Source of the DNA: Photobacterium alginatilyticum
GTDB taxonomy: Bacteria > Pseudomonadota > Gammaproteobacteria > Enterobacterales > Vibrionaceae
DNA: 64,000 nucleotides
Direction of reading: 5' to 3'
Assembly: GCF_009910675.1 (NCBI RefSeq)
Contig: NZ_RSEJ01000011.1
Coordinates: 62,001-126,000, forward strand
Of this stretch, positions 35,497 to 44,416 are shown in pieces. How positions within the stretch are numbered: position 1 is the first letter of the stretch; each line of letters starts with the position of its first letter. A model generated the notes under the pieces. It was not told the DNA's origin, searched no databases, and saw only the letters and a program-made list of their open reading frames with translations. The translations under genes and the position numbers were made by a program.

Positions 35497-37205
35497 GAAG
35501 ATGTTGTTCCTTTAATAGCGGGTAGCGAAAGGGTTACGCAGGTTCCCTGAGCGAGCTTGGAATCGTAGGCCAAGGTACCTCCATGCTCCTGGACAATGCT
35601 GAAAGATACCGACAGGCCAAGCCCGGTACCTCCTTGTTCCCGTTTGGTGGTAAAGAAAGGATCGCTCAGGTGGGGCAGGTGATCGGGATCAATCCCACAT
35701 CCCTGGTCGCAAACCTCAAATTTAATCATATTGTCGTGCGCCAGATAGAAAGTGCGAACCGAAATACCGTTGTCCGGGCTTTCCAGTGCCTGGCAGGCAT
35801 TGATGATCAGGTTGATCACAACCTGCTCGATACGCTGGGCATTGCCTTCAAAGCATGGCAGGTTTTCGGCGTACTCAACCTTAAAGTGCCGGGTCGACTT
35901 GGAAATAGTATTGTCGACCAGACGAATGGCCGTGGCGATGACATCGTTGAGATCGACCGTTTCGCTTAGTTCGGTCGGCTCCTGGCGGGCAAAGTCCCTG
36001 AGATCATCGACGATTCGGCGGATCCTGTGGGTGCCGGTCAGCATGTCGTCAAGCATTGGCGGGATCTCGTCGCGCATCCGGCTGTATGCCAAGCCACCGA
36101 TAAGAAAATCGCCATGTTCCTGATAGTGGGCTTCCAGGATATCTTCGGCATCCTGGTAGACATCTTTGAGGATTGGTAGGTTAAGCAACAGCAGGCTGCT
36201 CGGGTTATTGATTTCGTGGGCGACACCGGAGACCAGTATTCCGAGGGAGGTCATTTTGTCGGCCTGAATCAGCTGCTGCTGTTGTAGTTGCTGCTCCTGG
36301 GTGCGTCTTGCTACCTCCCGGCTCAGTGCCCGGTTCCAGAACATGATAATACTGAGGATCAACAGCAGTAGGGTCGAGACAAAAGCGGCAGCCAAGCCGA
36401 GATTTTTCCAGCCCATGCCCTTATCTTCTAGAGGGCCCAGCCACTTGTCGTACAGCGCCTGCTGTCGTCCGGTATTTTTGAGGATAGCGAGACCTTCGCT
36501 GAACTGGGCCAGCAGATCGTGTTTACCTTTAAGCACCGAGTAGCCATAGAGCTGGGCTCCGAAAGGTTTGCCCGCAGGGATGATGTTGGAGAGTTCGAGC
36601 GCCTTGCCAGTGTATAGGCCGGGAAGGTTAGCAACCAGCGCGTAGTCATGTTGCCCTGAAGCCAGTAGCCTCAGGGCATCGGCATGGGTATCCACGAGGA
36701 TCAGCTTGGCGCCGACTCTATTTTGCAGCAGGTGATCATGCATGATACCGCCGCTTTGTACGATGACCTCTTTGTCTTTCAGTTCGGTGAGTTCAGAAAT
36801 AGTCGGTGAACCTTTACGGGTGAAAATAGACTGGTGGACAACCGCATGCGGCGGTGAGAAGTCATAGTCCTTGGCGCGCTCTTTGGAAAAAACCATTCCC
36901 TGCAGGGCGTCGATATCACCGTTTTCAAGCTGGTGGCGCATTTCGTCCCAACCACCGAGCTGGATGTCGACCTTGATCCCCATGACCTCGGCGATAGCCA
37001 GTGTCAGCTCAGTATTGTAGCCGTCCGGTTCGCCTTGCTCGTTGAGAAACTCATAGGGCGGGTAGTTGTGATCGCCACCAACCCGGATTGTTGCTCCATG
37101 CCCGGATGCTTTGGAGCAATGGGGAAAGATGGCGATGACGCAGGCAACAACCAGCAGAAAAGTGCCAATAATGGGATGTTGGGTCTGGCGGAAGGTAAAA
37201 ATCAT
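35493..37205 (-). CDS. Sensor histidine kinase with periplasmic amino-acid-binding-like domain
   Basis: 570-aa kinase. After a signal/TM segment (about 12-32), residues 40-265 form a bacterial extracellular solute-binding (SBP_bac_3) domain: RVGGDHNYPPYEFLNEQGEPDGYN, then GDIDALQGMVFSKERAKDYDFS. TM2 is near 285-305. A short coiled coil leads to the kinase core with H-box VAHEINNPSS, N-box NLIINACQAL, and GGTGLGLS. Start set at 37205 (MIFTFRQ), with AAGGA 8 nt upstream; a start at 37256 is less likely. SBP_bac_3 domains usually bind polar amino acids or opines, so glutamate or a similar compound is a plausible signal given the nearby GltP-like gene. Partner is the sigma-54 regulator it overlaps. 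Confidence 0.92.
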   Translation of the reverse strand: MIFTFRQTQHPIIGTFLLVVACVIAIFPHCSKASGHGATIRVGGDHNYPPYEFLNEQGEPDGYNTELTLAIAEVMGIKVDIQLGGWDEMRHQLENGDIDALQGMVFSKERAKDYDFSPPHAVVHQSIFTRKGSPTISELTELKDKEVIVQSGGIMHDHLLQNRVGAKLILVDTHADALRLLASGQHDYALVANLPGLYTGKALELSNIIPAGKPFGAQLYGYSVLKGKHDLLAQFSEGLAILKNTGRQQALYDKWLGPLEDKGMGWKNLGLAAAFVSTLLLLILSIIMFWNRALSREVARRTQEQQLQQQQLIQADKMTSLGILVSGVAHEINNPSSLLLLNLPILKDVYQDAEDILEAHYQEHGDFLIGGLAYSRMRDEIPPMLDDMLTGTHRIRRIVDDLRDFARQEPTELSETVDLNDVIATAIRLVDNTISKSTRHFKVEYAENLPCFEGNAQRIEQVVINLIINACQALESPDNGISVRTFYLAHDNMIKFEVCDQGCGIDPDHLPHLSDPFFTTKREQGGTGLGLSVSFSIVQEHGGTLAYDSKLAQGTCVTLSLPAIKGTTSS

Positions 37206-37348
37206 GCTGCTGTCCTTAGTGCTGAATGCCTTGTCATTTGATTGTGCCGTCAGCATTGTGCTAAGTCACGTGTTCAGCGGTGGCTTTGTTATTGATATTT
37301 TATATATTTGTAGCAAATAGCCAAGTGGTATAACAACGACAACTGAAA

Positions 37349-37374
37349 ACGCCCCCAATTAAGATTGAGGGCGT
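37349..37374 (-). terminator. Terminator after the M20 peptidase gene
   Basis: ACGCCCCCAAT (37349-37359) pairs with ATTGAGGGCGT (37364-37374) with one wobble. On the minus strand it is followed by TTTTCAGTT. It ends the M20 gene before the kinase gene promoter. Confidence 0.75.
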
Positions 37375-37426
37375 AACATAAACATCTTTGAGAACTGGAA
37401 TTTCTCGTTCAGGGCAGGGAGCACGA

Positions 37427-38545
37427 CTAAGAGTTAACGGTGCTTGGTTTGGGACTATAGTGACGAACTATTGTGGTAACTTCTTCGATACGGCGGCTAA
37501 AACTGCGTTTGGAGGCGCGTTCGAACTCGGTATGATCACCATCGCCATAGGGACCGAAGCCATCCAGGGTTGGCAGCCCGGCTCCTGAGGTAACATTAGC
37601 ATCGCTGACGCCACCCCTTTGCTCGGTCTTGAGTGGATACCCCAGCAGCTGGGAAAGTTTGTCGATGAGGGCTTGCTGTTCAGTTGATGGCGTCATGACA
37701 TCTCGCTGCAGGCCGCCGCTCAAGGTTGCACTGACCCCGTCAATGCCATGCTGGTGGATCAGCACGGGGATAGCCTCGAGTACACGCTGTTGCTCGTCGG
37801 CTTGGGTGAAACGTGCTTCGACCATCAGCTGGGCTTGTGGCGAGATAGTGTTGGCACTGATCCCGCCTTTGATTTTGCCGACGTTGATGGTCGTTCCTTG
37901 CTCCAGGTTGGTCAGCTCCGTCAGGGTTAGTAGCAACTTGGCGGCTGCGAGGTTGGCATTTTTGCCCTGGCTGTATTGGTTACCGGCATGAGCGGCAACA
38001 CCGTTAAGCTCGACACAATAGGTTGCAACGCCTTTGCGTCCGTTGACAACTTCATGATCTTCACCGGCAGCTTCAAAGTCCAGACAGGCATCATATTTGG
38101 TGGCAATCTCTCGGGTAATAGCCTTGCTATCGTCACTGCCGGTCTCCTCATCACTGACCAGCAGAAAATCGACGTTGCAAAGCTGTCCGTGCTCGGCAAA
38201 GACATGGCGCAGTGCAGACAGGGCGACAAAGTTGCCCCCTTTCATATCACAGCTGCCGGGGCCGTAAATCCACTCTTCATTTTCTCTGAAACCTTCGAAG
38301 GAATGTGGCGGGAAAACAGTATCTAAATGCCCTAAGAGAAGCAGCTTTGGCAGCCCTTGTATCTTTGTGCTGCTAAACAGCAAATGGTTACCGATGTTTT
38401 CCCGGTAATAGACAGTGGTGGTCATTCCCAGTGTTTCCAGCCAAGCCTGCATCATTCTGCCATTCGCATCGACACCTTGTTTGTTTTGCGTCCATGAGTT
38501 CTCTTCTATCAACGCTTTGAGATCAGCGTAATTGATACCTTTCAC
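37427..38545 (-). CDS. M20-family metallo-carboxypeptidase (glutamate carboxypeptidase-like)
   Basis: 372-aa cytoplasmic dizinc peptidase (no signal peptide). Zinc ligands and catalytic residues are all visible: H73 and D75 in LLLGHLDTVFP, D100 in GPGSCDMKGG, catalytic E133 with E134 in SDEETGSDD, and E158 in LDFEAAGED; the C-terminal histidine is in YGDGDHTEFE. The dimerisation/lid domain lies at about 175-285 (VAAHAGNQYSQGKNA). This pattern is nearest to carboxypeptidase G2-like enzymes, which cleave C-terminal glutamate. It is divergent from the ATP-grasp operon by 176 bp and has its own palindrome in front. Role in trimming the product of those ligases is inference. Confidence 0.9.
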   Translation of the reverse strand: MKGINYADLKALIEENSWTQNKQGVDANGRMMQAWLETLGMTTTVYYRENIGNHLLFSSTKIQGLPKLLLLGHLDTVFPPHSFEGFRENEEWIYGPGSCDMKGGNFVALSALRHVFAEHGQLCNVDFLLVSDEETGSDDSKAITREIATKYDACLDFEAAGEDHEVVNGRKGVATYCVELNGVAAHAGNQYSQGKNANLAAAKLLLTLTELTNLEQGTTINVGKIKGGISANTISPQAQLMVEARFTQADEQQRVLEAIPVLIHQHGIDGVSATLSGGLQRDVMTPSTEQQALIDKLSQLLGYPLKTEQRGGVSDANVTSGAGLPTLDGFGPYGDGDHTEFERASKRSFSRRIEEVTTIVRHYSPKPSTVNS

Positions 38546-38580
38546 AACTTGATTCCTTCCTCAGATTTAGCGAACTGCAG

Positions 38581-38597
38581 AATTCTCGCAGAGAATT
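38581..38597. promoter_or_regulatory. Palindrome in the M20 / ATP-grasp divergent promoter
   Basis: AATTCTC-GCA-GAGAATT is a perfect 7-3-7 inverted repeat, 36 bp before the M20 start and 125 bp before the first ATP-grasp start. It could be an operator controlling both directions; no regulator gene is adjacent apart from the sigma-54 system. Confidence 0.5.
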
Positions 38598-38721
38598 TCC
38601 ACCTGGCTCACTGTTATCAACAATATGCGACACTATGATATGAAACCATATTACTACCTTGCTGTAATCTTTCTGTGCTCTAGTGGCATATTTTGAGGTT
38701 TGAATGATTAAGGAGAAAATC

Positions 38722-39735
38722 ATGGCCCCTCCCCGTGTTGGTTTGTGGATGTATCAGAATTCAGGTGGAACAGACATTGAGCGAAATCTTGTTGCTCGGC
38801 TAAACGAAAGGAATATAGAGGCAATTACCGGGCTTGACCTGGGCGAGGCCTCGGCGCATAACGGCAGTATTTTCTGCAATGGCCATATGATGGATGAGCT
38901 GGATCTGTTCTTTTCTTATAACGCCGGTCAGCAGACGCCGTATCAGGTGTATTTGTACCAGACATTGAGCAGCATGATCCCGACTATCAATAACTATGCG
39001 GCGTTTGAACTGACGGAAGATAAATTTCGAACGGCGCACTTGTTGAAGAAACACGGCATTCCTACCCCTGATTATATTGTCTGTAACAAAAACAATATTG
39101 AACAACTCCGGGAGCATCTACGATTTTGGCAGGGCAAGGCTATCTGCAAGCCGGTAAACGGCTGGGGCGGTAATGGGATCATCAAGCTCGAAAGCGAGCG
39201 TGATCTGGACTTGATCCACCCATACATCACCAAGCAAAGCTCGCCGCAATTCTATATCGAGCGGGTGATCGAAAATGACTTTACCGACTACCGGATAGAT
39301 GTTGTCGATAACAAGTTTGTGGCCTGCTACGGCCGCAAGGCAGCATCGGGAAGCTGGAAAACCAATGTGACCAGCGGTGGCAGTGTGATTTGCCGCGAGC
39401 CAACCCCCGAGGTGATAGAACTGGCTTTGAAGGCCGCTAAAGTTACCGGTCTGGAAGTGGCTGGCGTCGACATTATTTATGACATTGAGCATCAGCAGTA
39501 TGTGGTGTTGGAAGTGAACGGGATCCCGGCCTTCGCTACCCCTGATCAGGAAAAAGCCGGGCTCAATTTTAACGATACCAAGATTGCCTACTTGGTCGAT
39601 CTCATTGAGCGAACGGTCTGCAAGGAAAAGACCCAAAAAGACCAGCTCAGTGAACTGGAATCCGCCGTTGTTGATCTCGCAGCCCTTGATCTTGCCGCAA
39701 CTTCAAGCCCTCTTGTTAAGGAAGAAATACTATGA
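38722..39735 (+). CDS. RimK-like ATP-grasp ligase
   Basis: 337-aa enzyme of the ATP-grasp fold, expected to activate a carboxylate by ATP and join it to an amine. An N-terminal pre-ATP-grasp domain (about 5-100) is followed by the RimK-like core: ICKPVNGWGGNGIIKL (ATP lysine and glycine loop, near residue 145), DYRIDVVDNKFVACYGRKAASGSWKTN (RimK pattern), VTSGGS, and VAGVDIIYD with EVNGIPAF carrying the Mg-binding E and N. Start set at ATG 38722 because AAGGAG lies 6 nt upstream, inside the longer open frame from 38704. It overlaps the next gene by 4 bp (ATGA). Substrates unknown; RimK relatives add glutamate to peptides or cofactors. Confidence 0.88.
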   Translation: MAPPRVGLWMYQNSGGTDIERNLVARLNERNIEAITGLDLGEASAHNGSIFCNGHMMDELDLFFSYNAGQQTPYQVYLYQTLSSMIPTINNYAAFELTEDKFRTAHLLKKHGIPTPDYIVCNKNNIEQLREHLRFWQGKAICKPVNGWGGNGIIKLESERDLDLIHPYITKQSSPQFYIERVIENDFTDYRIDVVDNKFVACYGRKAASGSWKTNVTSGGSVICREPTPEVIELALKAAKVTGLEVAGVDIIYDIEHQQYVVLEVNGIPAFATPDQEKAGLNFNDTKIAYLVDLIERTVCKEKTQKDQLSELESAVVDLAALDLAATSSPLVKEEIL

Positions 39736-41228
39736 CCATGCCAAAGCAGTCTTTACCCAGGATTGGTATGCTGTATCTCGATCATGTTTTGCGTTTTTTC
39801 GATAAGTCTAACTTCCAGGGATGGCCGGATAAGATTGAGCAGGTGGTTTATCACTGGGGGAATGATAAGCAGCGTTTCATTGATGAGGTGAAGCGGAAGA
39901 AGATCGATGTTCTGATCGGCAATGTTCCGGCTACTGCCTATGAAACATTCCGTGAGATTGCCCGCGCTCTGCCGCAAGTGAGGTTTATTCCAACGCTAGA
40001 TACTCAGTTCAGCAATAAGTCCAAGGAAAACGTTACGCATTTTTGCCATAAATACCAATTGCCGATCCCTAAAACCAAGATTTTTTATCAGGTCGAGGAG
40101 GCACTGGCTTATATCAACAATACCCAATACCCCAAAATTGTGAAGCGCTCCTATGGCCCATCGAATTATGGCGGTTACTTTGTTCACAAGGTCGACAGTG
40201 CCGAAGAAGCAGTGCGCCTGTTCGCCGAGAAGCGTTATTATCCCGCCTATATTCAGGATTTTGTCCCGATGAAAGCGGATATCCGGGTCATGCTGGTCGG
40301 TCATCAGCCAGTGTGTGCGTTCTGGCGTCGACCACCCGAGGGGGAATGGCTGACCAACACCAGCCAGGGGGGCAGTATGGACTACCAAAATGTTCCTGAG
40401 GAAGTGCTGGAGCTTGCCGTTCGGGCATCGAAGGCGGCTAATGCCGAGTACTGGGCCTGCGATATCGCGGTAAGTACCGAGGATGACTACACCATTTTGG
40501 AGTGTGCGACGGCCTTTGCTGCCTTCCCCTATATTCGTGACTGGATTGGCCAGTACCTGATGTGGCTACTGGCTCCACAGCGCTTCGACAAGCCGTATTT
40601 TGCCCATAAAAACTGGGAAGAGTTGGGTAAGATCGACTCTTCACTGCTGCGTACGATGCGCCATATTCGTTTCGGTCAGGCTAGTCATTCGACAGATACT
40701 GGTGAATATGCCCCCGCGGATGAGCAGTACTCTCTGCTAGAAACACGCCATGTTCGAGGCGAAGAGTGGCCGAGTGAAGCATGGAATTTCCAGGATATGC
40801 ATCGGGTGGCTGGAGCCAACCCTTATAGCGGTAAAGCACAACGGGCAGACGTTATTGAGCCGCGACCTACTCAATCTGAGCAGCTAGAGAGTCGTCTTGA
40901 TACCGGGATTGAAGATTTCCGGGAAGTCAGAGCAAGGGCGGCAGACTGTTACTCCCAGTCCGGAGTTAAGTCTGAAACGAAGCCAGGGGCCAAGTCCGAC
41001 TCCGGGGTTGGACAGTTGCCGGAACCCGAAGAGCTTGTGATTTTCTTTCAAAGTGTAAAAGGCATAGGCAAGGTGTTGTCGCAGGAAATTGTCGATACCC
41101 TCGGTGTGAGCGGTGTCTTACATGCCTTAGAGCATGAACCGCAGCAGTTAACAGCGTTCAGAAACCTCAAGCAGAAAAAGCTGGAGGCGATACTTCGATG
41201 CTGGGAAGAGAATGAACTGATCTGCTAG
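39732..41228 (+). CDS. ATP-grasp protein with C-terminal helix-hairpin-helix module
   Basis: 498-aa protein. Residues about 5-110 form an N-terminal domain (KKIDVLIGNVPATAYETF), then an ATP-grasp core: PKIVKRSYGPSNYGGYFV (ATP lysine), QDFVPMKADIRVMLVGHQPVCAFWRR, NTSQGGS and the metal region ACDIAVSTEDDYTILECATAFA, where the usual N of ExN is not obvious (ECATAF). After a low-complexity linker (about 395-440, rich in S, K, G) comes a helix-hairpin-helix module, SVKGIGKVLSQEIVDTLGVSGVL, with a second degenerate hairpin (AFRNLKQKKLEAIL). That module usually binds DNA non-specifically; its fusion to an ATP-grasp is unusual. It is translationally coupled to the upstream ligase and 9 bp before the M14 gene. 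The altered metal site leaves its catalytic status open. Confidence 0.8.
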   Translation: MTMPKQSLPRIGMLYLDHVLRFFDKSNFQGWPDKIEQVVYHWGNDKQRFIDEVKRKKIDVLIGNVPATAYETFREIARALPQVRFIPTLDTQFSNKSKENVTHFCHKYQLPIPKTKIFYQVEEALAYINNTQYPKIVKRSYGPSNYGGYFVHKVDSAEEAVRLFAEKRYYPAYIQDFVPMKADIRVMLVGHQPVCAFWRRPPEGEWLTNTSQGGSMDYQNVPEEVLELAVRASKAANAEYWACDIAVSTEDDYTILECATAFAAFPYIRDWIGQYLMWLLAPQRFDKPYFAHKNWEELGKIDSSLLRTMRHIRFGQASHSTDTGEYAPADEQYSLLETRHVRGEEWPSEAWNFQDMHRVAGANPYSGKAQRADVIEPRPTQSEQLESRLDTGIEDFREVRARAADCYSQSGVKSETKPGAKSDSGVGQLPEPEELVIFFQSVKGIGKVLSQEIVDTLGVSGVLHALEHEPQQLTAFRNLKQKKLEAILRCWEENELIC

Positions 41229-41237
41229 GGGGCGGCA

Positions 41238-43895
41238 ATGAAAAAGCAATACCTGTCTTATCAGGAAACCATTGATCTTCTTACGCAGGCAATGGAAAAG
41301 TATCCCAACTTAATGAGGCTGGAAAGCATTGGGGAAACCCATGAAGGGCGGCCGATAATGATGGTGACAGTGTCGCAGGATGTGGCGTACGCTCATCTCA
41401 AGCCGGCACTGCTGTATACCGGTACGATTCACGCCCGCGAGTGGATCGGTATCGAGCTGGCGGTAAACTTTATCCAGTACCTGCTTGATAACTACCCCAG
41501 TAATCCCGATGTCGTCGAAGCGCTGACACGTAATACGTTGTACATGGTGCCGTGCCTTAACCCGGATGGTTTCGAGTATTCTCGCCAGCATTTCTCGTTT
41601 TGGCGCAAAAACCGACGAGATAATGGTGACGGTACATTTGGAGTCGACCTGAACCGTAATTTCGGTATTAACTTTCGCCGCTCAAATGATACTCAGTCAA
41701 ATATCTATGGCGGTCCGGAGCCGTTTTCCGAGCCCGAGACTCAGGCCATCAGAGGCTTTGTCGAGGCCCACAGTAATATTCGTATTGCGCTGGATTATCA
41801 CTCTCAGGGCAATGTGTTTTTCCCGGCTCATAAGTTCAATCATGAAGCGGAAATTGAAGGGACAGACTTAAACATTCTGTGTGCCAATATGGCGAAGGAA
41901 ATATATAAGGTCACGCAACGCCAATACGGTATTCATCGTGGCAAGCCACCGGCTAACCTGATCCACGGTAGCGGACGAGAGTACTATTATGATCGCGGGA
42001 TCTTATCGGCCGTGGTGGAAGTCGGCAGCCGGAATATTCCCGACTATCTGATTAATATGTCGCAGAGTGTAGATGAAAATATCCCTGCCTTATTGTATGC
42101 ACTGAGCAGCGCTATTAATTACTCTGATTTGGCTCCTGTGCGTCCGGATAATTTTACTGTCAGAGAGGTAACGGCCAATCAGGCAGTACTGAGCTGGGAT
42201 CATTCATTGGATGATGAAGGTTGTTATTATCAGATATACCGTAGCGAGTCGCCGAAATATCATTGCACCCGGGAAAACTTGATTGCAATTACCTCGCAGA
42301 ATGAATCTATCGACAAACAGCTAAAATCAGGCCATCGCTACTATTACAATTTGCGTAAAGTAAACCGGGTGAGCCGGATAAAATCGCCGTTTTCCCCCGA
42401 GGTGAAGATTAAGACCTGTCTGGAAAAAGATGAGTTCGCTTTTACGTTATTTCCCAAGCCGGAGCAAATTGGTTATGTCGGTGAGCTGACTCAAAGTCAT
42501 AATGCGGAACATTTTGGTCATAACTCTCTGTTTATCGGGATAAATAAGACCAAGGGAGTGTGCTACGGCGTAATTGCTTTTGATATGGATAGGATCCCGT
42601 CTGATGCCATTATCAAGAATGCAGTGTTCTCGCTGTATCCGATGAATCGGGTAGGGGCCAAAATTGAAAACTATGGCGAGTGGTCGGTGTCGATTCTTAA
42701 TCCGGATGACATCTGTGAACTGTCTGCCTATGACGATATCCATCATGCGGTACCACTGCAGACGCTGGGCGATGCGATTGATTCCGATCAGCTGACTCAG
42801 GGGATATGGAAGAGTTGGCGCTTTAGTGCAATGGAAAAACAGTTGATTCAGGATCAGCTCGAGAAGGGTCGGTTGCTGCTTCGGTTGCAAGGGCCAGACA
42901 GCCTACCGTTGAGTAACGATTCGCAAATGATGCAGTTTGATATTGGTTATGGCCGTTTCGGTGGCGGGATCCATTACCGCCCCTGTCTCGATCTTATCTA
43001 TACTCGCCGCCCTTATCAGCTGGCGTTAGCAGCGTCTGATTGCCATACCATTAGTCAGGATAAGTTACAGCAAGGGGAGTTGCAGTGCGGGTTTGATTCT
43101 GATGGTGAGACGGTATTTGGTCAGGTGGCATTTTCGCTGTCCTGTATCAGTGACGAATCCGACATCGTGATCACTCAGGCTTATTTCGCCATTGAGAGTG
43201 AGTCATTGAGTGGGGTATTACAACCCATGCGGTTTACGGCGGAAATTGCGGAGCTGGACGACCTCAATTTCTGTAGCGTTAAACACAGGGAAAAAATCGA
43301 GTATCTCGGCTATGAGGTTAGCAGCCAGGAGTTGGGGAAAACGCCACGTCAGATATTCATGTTTGATAGCTCGGCCAGACAGCATCTCGAGTCATTCCAT
43401 CGCGACAAAAAAACGGTCAATCTGATCATTCGTGCCACGTCGGCATCGCGGCAAAAAGATGCGCTGGCTAACTGGCAGGCTATCGACAGCGAGCAGCGTC
43501 CGCAGCTGGTGATTGAATATATAGAGCGGCGTAAGCAGGCGCTTGAGACTCCCCAAGAGTTACAGGCAAGCCTGGAGAATGGTTTGGTCAAGTTGATGTG
43601 GACCAATCCAGATCATGTCGATTTTGTCGGCTCGTACGTGGTTCGCAATAGTTTTCACCCTCCGAGGTCGCCTTTTGATGGCGTGAAGCTTTATGCCGGC
43701 AAAGACAGCTATACCTTCGACAGGTTTGGCAATGCTAACTTGCCTAAATACTATTCAGTTTTTAGTTACGATAATGTCCCGAACTACTCGGTCCCAGCGT
43801 CACTAAAGTTTAGTGCCGACGAGGTTATGCCTGTTGAGTATGATGAGTTTGAGCCGCAGGACGAGGTAGAAAAGCTGTACCGTGAGGGTGATTAA
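41238..43895 (+). CDS. Large M14-family zinc carboxypeptidase with accessory beta domains
   Basis: 885-aa metallo-carboxypeptidase. Residues 1-295 are an M14 catalytic domain with every key residue visible: zinc ligands H65 and E68 in TIHAREW and H188 in DYHSQG, substrate-binding N139/R140 in DLNRNFG, and catalytic E261 in VVEVGS. It is followed by an FN3-like domain (about 300-400, RPDNFTVREVTANQAVLSWDH), two beta-sandwich regions (about 410-610 and 610-760, the first with YGVIAFDMDRIPSDAIIKNAVFSLYP as in DNRLRE/CBM96-like domains) and a second FN3-like domain (about 775-870). No signal peptide is visible, so a cytoplasmic or non-classical location is implied, odd for such domains. Third gene of the ATP-grasp operon; ends at a strong terminator. 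Confidence 0.88.
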   Translation: MKKQYLSYQETIDLLTQAMEKYPNLMRLESIGETHEGRPIMMVTVSQDVAYAHLKPALLYTGTIHAREWIGIELAVNFIQYLLDNYPSNPDVVEALTRNTLYMVPCLNPDGFEYSRQHFSFWRKNRRDNGDGTFGVDLNRNFGINFRRSNDTQSNIYGGPEPFSEPETQAIRGFVEAHSNIRIALDYHSQGNVFFPAHKFNHEAEIEGTDLNILCANMAKEIYKVTQRQYGIHRGKPPANLIHGSGREYYYDRGILSAVVEVGSRNIPDYLINMSQSVDENIPALLYALSSAINYSDLAPVRPDNFTVREVTANQAVLSWDHSLDDEGCYYQIYRSESPKYHCTRENLIAITSQNESIDKQLKSGHRYYYNLRKVNRVSRIKSPFSPEVKIKTCLEKDEFAFTLFPKPEQIGYVGELTQSHNAEHFGHNSLFIGINKTKGVCYGVIAFDMDRIPSDAIIKNAVFSLYPMNRVGAKIENYGEWSVSILNPDDICELSAYDDIHHAVPLQTLGDAIDSDQLTQGIWKSWRFSAMEKQLIQDQLEKGRLLLRLQGPDSLPLSNDSQMMQFDIGYGRFGGGIHYRPCLDLIYTRRPYQLALAASDCHTISQDKLQQGELQCGFDSDGETVFGQVAFSLSCISDESDIVITQAYFAIESESLSGVLQPMRFTAEIAELDDLNFCSVKHREKIEYLGYEVSSQELGKTPRQIFMFDSSARQHLESFHRDKKTVNLIIRATSASRQKDALANWQAIDSEQRPQLVIEYIERRKQALETPQELQASLENGLVKLMWTNPDHVDFVGSYVVRNSFHPPRSPFDGVKLYAGKDSYTFDRFGNANLPKYYSVFSYDNVPNYSVPASLKFSADEVMPVEYDEFEPQDEVEKLYREGD

Positions 43896-44416
43896 TAAGT
43901 AGGTTTTAAAAGCCATTTGTTGATAAGTGCAAATGGCTTTTTTATTCAATATATTATTAAGGATTATTATTAATGAAAGGTTAGGATGTGATGTACATAT
44001 GAGTTAAATAACAATCAAGATTTGATAGGATGTTATTAAATTGTAGATGTAAGGTTTGGTTGTAGAGTAGGGGGGAATAGTTTTTATCTCGCACCATATT
44101 GCTTGTTTTTTTTAATGTTAATTTACGCTCTGTTACAAAAACAATCTTCTATTAATTTGTTTTCACAGTCTGTTCTTATTTAATGTATTAGGGGCTGTTG
44201 TATGTTTAATAGGAATCTCATGGGACTTAATGGGAATAGGTTAAATTATAAACATGTTTGCTTGGATGGATAAAAATAGCGTTTAATGAAATTTAAAAAT
44301 ACATTGATATACTGTATACTATTCTGCCTTGATAATATGTATATGTGATGCATACGAATAACCAATTCGTGTGCATTTTTTATTGCCTCATTACTTTCAC
44401 TGCAACAAGGCTATTG
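43896..44416. other. AT-rich intergenic region before chemoreceptor gene
   Basis: About 520 bases. After the terminator at 43908-43941 it is AT-rich and should hold the chemoreceptor promoter. I see no gene, no peptide-precursor-like frame and no clear sigma-28 box. Confidence 0.5.
43908..43941 (+). terminator. Terminator of the ATP-grasp / M14 operon
   Basis: AAAAGCCATTT (43908-43918) pairs perfectly with AAATGGCTTTT (43931-43941) around a 12-nt loop and runs into TTATTC. Confidence 0.82.

Noticed and set aside
38684..38699. TGGCAT before the ATP-grasp operon as a sigma-54 promoter
   Set aside because: The -12 GC is missing at the required spacing (GG instead), unlike the good site at 33835.
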